NCBI GenBank assembly: GCA_031415655.1
Contig: JANOSD010000056.1
Span: 1-64,000 of the forward strand
Direction: 5' to 3'
Length of the DNA stretch: 64,000 nt
Source: JAKOVR01 sp031415655
GTDB lineage: Bacteria > Actinomycetota > Acidimicrobiia > Acidimicrobiales > Acidimicrobilacustridaceae
The position numbers and the translations under genes are program-made. Positions 58,578-64,000 of this stretch are shown here, one piece after another. Within the stretch, counting starts at the first letter, position 1, and every line of letters begins with the position of its first letter. The notes under the pieces were generated by a model. The model did no database searches, had not been told where the DNA came from, and saw nothing but the letters and a program-made list of their open reading frames with translations.

Positions 58578-60033
58578 CCGAATTGGTGCCCGAAATGGCG
58601 TTCGAGTTGGCGTCGGAGTCGGCGTCGGAGGTGACTTGGTCCGCTTCGTCGAAGGCATCGAGTGCGGCCATCGCCATGTCCATCATGCGGGCGGAGCAGC
58701 CGGCGAGCTCGACGGGCGGAACGGCTTCGTCGACGATGCGGTCGGCGAGCGCACGGAACGCTTCGGCAGCAGGACCGGTGCCGAGGGCAATCGGCGTGCC
58801 GGCATCTCCACCCGCCGCCACCGCCGATTCGATCGGGATCTGACCGAGCAACGGAACGCCGGCGTCGTGGGCCAATGCAGCCCCACCGCCTTCGCCGAAC
58901 AACGGGTAGGCGACGCCGTGTTCACACGTGAACGCGCTCATGTTTTCCACCACACCCACCACCCGTAGGTAGCTGCGCCGGGCCATATCGACGGCGCGGA
59001 TCGCCACCTTCTGCGCACTCACCGCCGGTGTGGTGACGACCAACATCTCGGCCCGCGGCAGCATGCGAGCGAGGCCCATCTGCACGTCGCCGGTACCGGG
59101 GGGCATGTCGATCAGGAGGTAATCGAGTGATCCCCAGCGCACGTCTTCGAGGAAGTGTTGGACAGCCCGGTTGAGCATGAGCCCACGCCACATGAGGGCG
59201 GTGCCTTCATCGTCGACCATCAAGCCCATCGACACGATCTTGAGCAAGCCGGTGCCGATGCGTTTCTCGTGCGGCTCGATGAGTCGGCGCGGGGCCGGGG
59301 CGGCGACATGATCGTCTCGGACCTCCGTCTCGGAAGTGGAGGTGTCGTCCGCAGCGTCGGCCGCATCGTCGGCCGCATCGGCATCGGTCGGGACCCCAAC
59401 GAGTGCGTCGGTCGTCCCGCTGTCATCGCCACCCCCCGGGCCAGTGCCGACCGGGCCGGTCGCTGTCGGGATGGTGGCGTTCGGCGGTTCGGCGAGGTGG
59501 GCTTCGAGCCGGCCGTCGACCCCCAACATGCGCGGGATGGAAAAGCCCCAGATGTCGGCGTCCATCACGCCAACGGTGAAGCCCTTGGCGGCGAGCGCGG
59601 CGGCCAGGTTCACGGTGACCGAGCTTTTCCCCACGCCACCCTTGCCGGATGCGACGGCGATCACCTTCGCCGTTGCGGGGATCTCGGTGGCGGAGTCGTC
59701 GGCCCGCACGTTCCACCGCGCTCGGGCCATCACAGCGGCCTTTTCGTCGGCGGTCATCTCTACCCAGTCAAGCTTGACGGCGGTGATGCCGGGGAACGAT
59801 CCGAGGCGCGCCCGAATGTCCTTTTGGATCTGGCCCCGCAACGGGCAGCCGGCCGACGTCAGCGCAACGGTGACGCGAGCGATGCCGGAATCCGGGTCGA
59901 CAACGACACCCCGAGCCATGCCCAATTCCACGATGTCGAGGCCGAGCTCGGGGTCGATCACTCCCCGCAACGCCTCCAACAAGACCTCGACGGGGGCCCG
60001 ATCGGCGGGGTCGAAGGCGGGGGTTGTGGTCAC
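58540..60033 (-). CDS. mrp: Mrp/ApbC-type Fe-S cluster carrier ATPase
   Basis: The N-terminal MIP18-like domain (residues 15-95) has EALRGVIDPELGLDIVELGM and ALTSAGCPLRGQIQKDI. The ParA-like core starts VIAVASGKGGVGKSSVTVNL (deviant Walker A) and MDADIWGFSIPRML, then a 70-residue acidic insertion (DADAADDAADAADDTSTSE) not usual for the family. YLLIDMPPGTGDVQM and VVGVVENMSAFTCEHG follow, then LFGEGGGAALA. It delivers Fe-S clusters to apoproteins. The last ~12 residues and stop codon derive from palindromic repeat F, and the C-terminal tail (DADSDANSNAISG) is also low complexity. Its start is 40 bases from the divergent SufR-like gene. Confidence 0.9.
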   Translation of the reverse strand: MTTTPAFDPADRAPVEVLLEALRGVIDPELGLDIVELGMARGVVVDPDSGIARVTVALTSAGCPLRGQIQKDIRARLGSFPGITAVKLDWVEMTADEKAAVMARARWNVRADDSATEIPATAKVIAVASGKGGVGKSSVTVNLAAALAAKGFTVGVMDADIWGFSIPRMLGVDGRLEAHLAEPPNATIPTATGPVGTGPGGGDDSGTTDALVGVPTDADAADDAADAADDTSTSETEVRDDHVAAPAPRRLIEPHEKRIGTGLLKIVSMGLMVDDEGTALMWRGLMLNRAVQHFLEDVRWGSLDYLLIDMPPGTGDVQMGLARMLPRAEMLVVTTPAVSAQKVAIRAVDMARRSYLRVVGVVENMSAFTCEHGVAYPLFGEGGGAALAHDAGVPLLGQIPIESAVAAGGDAGTPIALGTGPAAEAFRALADRIVDEAVPPVELAGCSARMMDMAMAALDAFDEADQVTSDADSDANSNAISGTNSDEPVTLSTTLRG

Positions 60034-60073
60034 CCAATCATTCTAACGGGCGATCCCGTGTAAACTCCCCGTT

Positions 60074-60817
60074 GTGGGATCCAATCGGCTCGACATCTTG
60101 AAGGCACTGGGCGACAACACTCGCTACGCCATCTATCTCGAACTGGCCCGCGCCCCGCTCCCGTTGTCCACCAGCGACGTGGCCGACGTGCTCGACCTCC
60201 ACCCCAACACCGTGCGCCCCCACCTTGAACGCATGCGCGATGTAGGGCTGCTCCGCGTCGACACCGAGGCGCGCGGCGGAGTCGGGCGTCCGCAACACCT
60301 TTATTCCCTCGCGGCGGAGGCTCCTGCACTGGGCCTTGAGCCCTCGCCGTTTCCCACCCTGGCCCGGATGCTCCTCACCGCCGCCGCCGATGCCGGGCTC
60401 GATGCCTCCGACATGGTGACCGCAGGCCGTGCGCAGGGCATGGCCGATGCCGCTCAGTGGTCGGGCAGTCCCGTTGATACGCCTAGCGAGGCGAGCGCCG
60501 CCGAGTCATTGACCACCGCCTGTGTCGACGCCGTCGAGGTGGAGCAAGCTCGGCTCGGCTTTGATCCGGCCACGGTCACCCACCCCGGCGGTGCCACGAT
60601 TGCTTTCGCTCATTGCCCGTTTCGCGATCTGGCCGAGCAGCATCCGGAACTGGTGTGCAGCTTGCATTGCGCCATGGTGGAGGGCTTTGTCGACGAGTTC
60701 GGCGGCCTTGAAGTGGTCGCGTTTCACAATCTGGCGGCCCGTACGCCGTGCCAGGTCGAGCTTGGGGCCAGCCGCCACCGATCGCTCCCCCTCGTCTCCG
60801 CCGGCACCTCGGTCTGA
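60074..60817 (+). CDS. SufR-like Fe-S responsive transcription regulator
   Basis: The GTG at 60074 gives a winged helix: DILKALGDNTRYAIYLELAR, then STSDVADVLDLHPNTVRPHL and ERMRDVGLLRVDTEARGG, with GRPQHLYSL as wing. The C-terminal ~60 residues contain four Cys in the order C-x13-C-x3-C-x26-C (AHCPFRDLAEQHPELVCSLH and later TPCQVEL), suited to bind an Fe-S cluster as in SufR. It is divergent from mrp and followed by an A-type carrier gene, an Fe-S context that supports the call. It would repress Fe-S assembly genes when clusters are plentiful. The GTG lies 11 bases after a TAAACT -10-like box. Confidence 0.8.
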   Translation: MGSNRLDILKALGDNTRYAIYLELARAPLPLSTSDVADVLDLHPNTVRPHLERMRDVGLLRVDTEARGGVGRPQHLYSLAAEAPALGLEPSPFPTLARMLLTAAADAGLDASDMVTAGRAQGMADAAQWSGSPVDTPSEASAAESLTTACVDAVEVEQARLGFDPATVTHPGGATIAFAHCPFRDLAEQHPELVCSLHCAMVEGFVDEFGGLEVVAFHNLAARTPCQVELGASRHRSLPLVSAGTSV

Positions 60818-60888
60818 CCGATCGCACGTTTTGTCTCGTTTCCCGTTACCCTTTATCTCCTGAACCCACTTCCACGGAGGATTGTCCC

Positions 60889-61212
60889 GTGATCACGCTT
60901 ACCGATCCCGCAGCCGTCAAGGTCAAACAACTCATCACCGATGAAGGCGAAGAAGGCCTGATGCTTCGCGTCGCTGTCCGTCCGGGCGGTTGCTCGGGCT
61001 TCAGCTACGAGATGTTTTTCGATACCGACAAAGCCGAAGACGACTTGCTCGGCGATTACCCCGATGGCGTAAAGGTTGTCGTTGATCCGTCGAGTGCGCA
61101 GCTTCTCGATGGCGCCACCCTCGACTACAAAGACGGCCTCCAGGGCGCTGGCTTTTCGATCAATAACCCCAACGCCGAGCGCACCTGCGGCTGCGGTTCT
61201 TCGTTCTCCTGA
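60889..61212 (+). CDS. erpA: A-type Fe-S carrier protein (IscA/ErpA family)
   Basis: GGAGG (60876-60880) precedes a GTG at 60889 by 8 bases. The protein of 107 residues has VITLTDPAAVKVKQLITDEG, then LRVAVRPGGCSGFSYEMFFD with the first Cys, GVKVVVDPSSAQLLDGATLD and the C-terminal TCGCGSSFS with the Cys-Gly-Cys. These three cysteines hold a [2Fe-2S] or [4Fe-4S] cluster for transfer to target enzymes. Normal length. It follows the SufR-like gene by 71 bases in the same direction and may be coregulated. Whether it is closer to ErpA, SufA or IscA cannot be told here. Confidence 0.9.
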   Translation: MITLTDPAAVKVKQLITDEGEEGLMLRVAVRPGGCSGFSYEMFFDTDKAEDDLLGDYPDGVKVVVDPSSAQLLDGATLDYKDGLQGAGFSINNPNAERTCGCGSSFS

Positions 61213-61619
61213 ACACCGCTCGCTCAGCGACCGCCGCCTAGGCGGCGGTTCACGGATCGGGCGAGCCACTGGTCGCTGCTGTCGCGTCCATCGTCGCGAC
61301 CGATAGCCACCGATTGCCGTGGTGTCGATTCCGCTTGGGTCGTGCAGCCAGGAAAGGGCTACCGAACCGTGGCCATGTTCGCAGAGCGGCGCGGAGCCGT
61401 TGGTCGGCGGTTATCTCGACGCTGAACATCGGGCCGCCAGAGCGGACACGCGAATTCGGCGCATCAACCGATTCGATGGTGGTCCCGCGTTTCAGGCCGG
61501 GCGACTTTGGCCGGTGGATCAGGCGAGGGAGCCGAAAACCGCTGCGGTGGTCGCCATATCGGTTTCACAATGCGAGGCGCTGCGTCCAGTGCGCCAACGT
61601 TCGTTGTCGGCGGGACGGA
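61213..61619. other. Intergenic stretch between convergent genes, no gene seen
   Basis: After the ErpA stop comes ACCGCCGCCTAGGCGGCGGT (61228-61247), a short perfect stem-loop of 20 bases that can serve as terminator. The remaining 370 bases hold no protein-like frame. Confidence 0.5.
61228..61247. terminator. Probable terminator hairpin after erpA
   Basis: GACCGCCGCC and GGCGGCGGTT face each other around a TA centre, 16 bases beyond the erpA stop. There is no T-run after it, as is common in high-GC actinobacteria. Confidence 0.5.
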
Positions 61620-62837
61620 TCACGTCGGGTCGAAGGTGATAGGAAGCGTGCGCGGGCCGTAGATCCCCAGGAACGGTTTCATCTCGGGTGTGCCGTCGAG
61701 CCGCATGTTGGGTAGGCGAGCGGGGAGCAGCGTGAGCGCTTCTTGCAGCTCGGCCCGGGCCAGGCTCGCACCGAGGCAGTAGTGCGGCCCGCTTCCGAAT
61801 GCGAGGTGGGACCACCCTCCCCGGTTCGCCTCGATGTTGAGGTCTTCCGGACAAGTGACCACACGAGGATCGTGGTCGGCGGCTTGGGTGAGCAATGCGA
61901 CCATGGTTCCGGCGGGGAAGGTCACCCCTCGATAGTCAACGTCGGCCACGGTCACCCGAGGTGTGGCGGCCACGGTGGACTGGTAGCGGAGGATCTCCTC
62001 GACTGCTCCGGGCACAACCGACGGATCTTCGGCGAGGCGGGCCCACTGACCGGGATGTTCGCAAAAGGCCATCACGGCCAAGCCCAGTTGGTTGCGTGTG
62101 GTGTCGGTGCCGGCGAGGAGGAGGGCGCTCACGAGATCGAGCAGTTCACGGTGGCTAAGCCGGTCGCCGTCGGCTTCTTCCACGGCAATCAGCTCGCTCA
62201 GCAGGTCGCTGCCCGGATCGGTTCGACGGGCGACGACGAGTTCTTCGAGGTAGGCCTCCATCTCCTGCGCCGCCTGCTCGATGTCGGGAAGGTCGGTGCC
62301 GAGGTTGAAGTTGAACTGTTTGAACACTTGCTCCGCCCAGGCCGAGAACAGTGGCCAGTCCGCCCGCGGCGCCCCCACGAGTTGGCAGATCACGGCGATC
62401 GGATACGCCTCAGCGATGTCGGCCATGAATTCGCACCGACCCTTGGCCGCAATCGCATCGAGGCGTTGGTCGAGAAACGACCGCATCATCGGCCGAAACT
62501 GCTCCACCGCGCGGGGCGTGAAGGCCTTGGATGCCAGGCGACGAATTCGGGTGTGATCGTCGCCTTCGAGACTCAGGATCAGACGGGTCGACGACTCGTG
62601 GAGATACCCATCGTTCACCCCTTGCATCTCGAGCAGTCGCACGCCGAGGGTGTGCAAGTCCGGGTGTTTCTGGAGCTCCCGGACGGCATCGTGCTCGATC
62701 ACCGAATACCAGAGCGGGGTGCGGACCACCCAGTGCCCTTCATCAAACCAGGCGGCTACTTGTCCGCTCAGCGCCGCCGCGGCATCGGGGTCGAAGATGT
62801 CGACGAAGGGCAAGTCGAGGTCGTGAACGACGGGCAT
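61620..62837 (-). CDS. Cytochrome P450
   Basis: GGGGAGG lies 6 bases before the ATG at 62837, which gives MPVVHDLDLPFVDIFDPDAA and a 405-residue protein. The I-helix oxygen motif is LVSALLLAGTDTTRNQLG, the K-helix ExxR is VEEILRYQSTVAATPR, and the heme loop is LAFGSGPHYCLGASLARAEL with the thiolate Cys. VVTCPEDLNIEANRGG fits the PxxFdxxR-like meander. It is a soluble bacterial class I P450 needing ferredoxin and reductase that are not nearby. The CYP family and substrate cannot be assigned by eye. Confidence 0.95.
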   Translation of the reverse strand: MPVVHDLDLPFVDIFDPDAAAALSGQVAAWFDEGHWVVRTPLWYSVIEHDAVRELQKHPDLHTLGVRLLEMQGVNDGYLHESSTRLILSLEGDDHTRIRRLASKAFTPRAVEQFRPMMRSFLDQRLDAIAAKGRCEFMADIAEAYPIAVICQLVGAPRADWPLFSAWAEQVFKQFNFNLGTDLPDIEQAAQEMEAYLEELVVARRTDPGSDLLSELIAVEEADGDRLSHRELLDLVSALLLAGTDTTRNQLGLAVMAFCEHPGQWARLAEDPSVVPGAVEEILRYQSTVAATPRVTVADVDYRGVTFPAGTMVALLTQAADHDPRVVTCPEDLNIEANRGGWSHLAFGSGPHYCLGASLARAELQEALTLLPARLPNMRLDGTPEMKPFLGIYGPRTLPITFDPT

Positions 62838-62979
62838 GTCGTACCTCCCCATTGAGGTGCGCACATCCGGGCGATGCGCCTCTCCTTTGTCCTCCCTTGG
62901 TAGCCATCTGTCAACGAGCAATTGATGATTGTTGGTATCTCTCGACGTGATACCCCACCGACGAGTGGGTACGCCGGTC

Positions 62980-63573
62980 TCAGCGGTCAAGCCATTTGGG
63001 GCTCGCCGGCAGCTCAAAAGCACGCATCTGCCCGAGGAGGTCGGACAGGTCGTCGCTCACGAGGAGCAGGCTCCGGTTGACCGGTGAAAGGAGGCGTTCG
63101 GCGACGGCATGGTCGAGGAACCGCAACAGCAGGTTCCAGTAGTGGTCGACGTCGAGAAGGGCGATCGGCTTGTCGTGCAGGTGAAGTTGATTGGACACAA
63201 GCACTTCGAACAGCTCGTCGAGCGTGCCCAACCCGCCGGGCAGGGCAATGAATCCGTCGCTCAGATCGGCCATGACGAGCTTGCGCTCGGACAATGATTC
63301 GGTGATGCGGAGCTCGGTGAGCGAGGGGTGCCCGATCTCCTTGGTCAACAGACTGTGGTCGATCACCCCAATCACCTCGCCACCCGCCGCCAAAGCAGCG
63401 TCGGCCACCACGCCCATAAGTCCGACCGCAGCGCCGCCGTACACCACACCGATACCGTGCTCAGCCAACGTACGGCCGACCTCTGCAGCCGCCTCGCGAA
63501 AGCCCGGTCGGATGCCAAAACGCGACCCGCAATACACGCATACACGACGAAACTCACGCTCAGGCCCGGCCAT
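62980..63573 (-). CDS. LOG-family cytokinin riboside monophosphate phosphoribohydrolase-like protein
   Basis: The start EFRRVCVYCGSRFGIRPGFR has the CGS loop. VVYGGAAVGLMGVVADAALA supplies the GGxxxGLMG motif. Then SERKLVMADLSDGFIALPGG and LGTLDELFEVL, where PGGxGTxxE is the catalytic signature. Length is 197 residues, usual for TIGR00730. Members release cytokinin base from its nucleotide or act as nucleotide hydrolases; in bacteria the physiological role is often unclear. It is monocistronic. The DNA upstream of the start codon is duplicated (63572-63733), so its promoter region is unusual. Confidence 0.9.
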   Translation of the reverse strand: MAGPEREFRRVCVYCGSRFGIRPGFREAAAEVGRTLAEHGIGVVYGGAAVGLMGVVADAALAAGGEVIGVIDHSLLTKEIGHPSLTELRITESLSERKLVMADLSDGFIALPGGLGTLDELFEVLVSNQLHLHDKPIALLDVDHYWNLLLRFLDHAVAERLLSPVNRSLLLVSDDLSDLLGQMRAFELPASPKWLDR

Positions 63574-63733
63574 GGCGAGACCGTACCGTCCGAGACGGTT
63601 CCCGCTCCGCAGGTTCCCCTTCCGGGGACCCGACCGTTCGGGGGAGCCGACGGTCAGGCGCAGCTATGGCGAGACCGTACCGTCCGAGCCGGTTCCCGCT
63701 CCGCAGGTTCCCCTTCCGGGGACCCGACCGTTC
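63572..63733. repeat. ~70-bp tandem duplication with 94-bp period
   Basis: ATGGCGAGACCGTACCGTCC starts at 63572 and again at 63666. Each copy runs about 68-70 bases (GGTTCCCGCTCCGCAGGTTC, then CCCTTCCGGGGACCCGACCG). The copy nearest the LOG gene includes its start codon on the other strand. Confidence 0.85.
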
Positions 63734-63809
63734 CGTTCGAGGCCGTTTCGGCAGGTTGCCGGTCCGTTCCCCACCGCCGGACTTCGGCAGCGTGACGGTG
63801 TATCCGGCG

Positions 63810-63858
63810 AACCATGTTGCAACCGTCCCCCTTGTAGGGGGTTGGCTGCAACATGGTT
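63810..63858. repeat. Nested palindromic repeat, copy 3
   Basis: AACCATGTTGCAACC and GGCTGCAACATGGTT with an inner stem CCCCC-TTGTA-GGGGG. Compared with copies 1 and 2 the inner stem changed on both sides and remains paired. Confidence 0.75.
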
Positions 63859-64000
63859 CGCGTTCCGCTTCGGTGTTCCGCTTCGTGTTCTGCAAACCAC
63901 CGTCGCGGAGGGCCGTTCCGAACCGCCAGTTCCGGCGTGGCCGGACGGTAACGAGGCGCGCCTGCGTCTGATCCGTCAACAGGACGCATTTCCCGGCCCG

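Noticed and set aside
1..64000. CRISPR array
   Set aside because: The tandem arrays found (17972, 8491, 45514) have no variable spacers of 30-40 bases, and no Cas gene is present.

Overview
The window is high-GC DNA from an actinobacterium. An Acidimicrobiia-type organism (Ilumatobacter/Microthrix relatives) is the best inference. The evidence is an N-terminal 'PGWWLASDGRYYPP' tag on a TM2 protein (a style common in that class), an InhA-like enoyl-ACP reductase, a Rv1155-like F420-type PPOX enzyme, a fragment of the cell-surface repeat type seen in that class, and frequent GTG/TTG starts. This is inference from sequence style; no 16S gene is present.

Left part (0-27 kb), mainly chromosomal genes. 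A cyclase-homology/FHA protein comes first. A compact purK-purE-bicarbonate transporter operon (ATGA and GTGA overlaps) and an inhA/fabI-type gene follow. Next are a baeRF-like protein with a small zinc-ribbon protein, an F420-type oxidoreductase, a giant SEC-C protein with a companion, a membrane-anchored FKBP isomerase, an AAA/DUF4143 ATPase, a TM2 protein, and a small cluster of two lipoproteins with a cyclase-YHS fusion. From 23.7 to 25.5 kb the DNA is a graveyard: a broken DUF2752 gene, a decayed copy of a 56-aa protein, a cut-off domain, and IS21-type remnants.

Middle part (27-55 kb), a defence-type accessory island. It holds a second giant SEC-C protein, a RHH antitoxin/PIN pair, a stand-alone class III cyclase, and a BPTD_3080-type restriction helicase (frameshifted). 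A divergent antitoxin/toxin-like pair and a VapBC pair sit between the restriction gene and its beta-class DNA methyltransferase. Then comes a tightly overlapping three-gene operon (HEPN-like protein, KGGVGR-variant ParA-type ATPase, large P-loop ATPase) that looks like an undescribed defence module. It is followed by an AlbA_2/GHKL regulator inserted into a second, broken copy of the methyltransferase, whose 3' module survives as an intact ORF. Unknown, secreted and membrane proteins and two more STAND/archaeal-type ATPases with clear operator palindromes complete the island.

Right part (55-64 kb) returns to housekeeping: a multi-pass protein with a collagen-like tail, an M14/DUF2817 peptidase, an Fe-S group (mrp, a SufR-like regulator, an ErpA/IscA carrier), a cytochrome P450 and a LOG-family phosphoribohydrolase.

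The window is rich in intergenic repeats: a covarying palindrome family (six copies, 30.7-58.6 kb), a nested palindrome with an ACCATGTTGCAACC arm (three copies), a ~146-bp dispersed repeat (three copies) and a 23-bp-period tandem array. Several genes appear frameshifted. Some of these may be real decay and some may be assembly indels; raw reads would decide.
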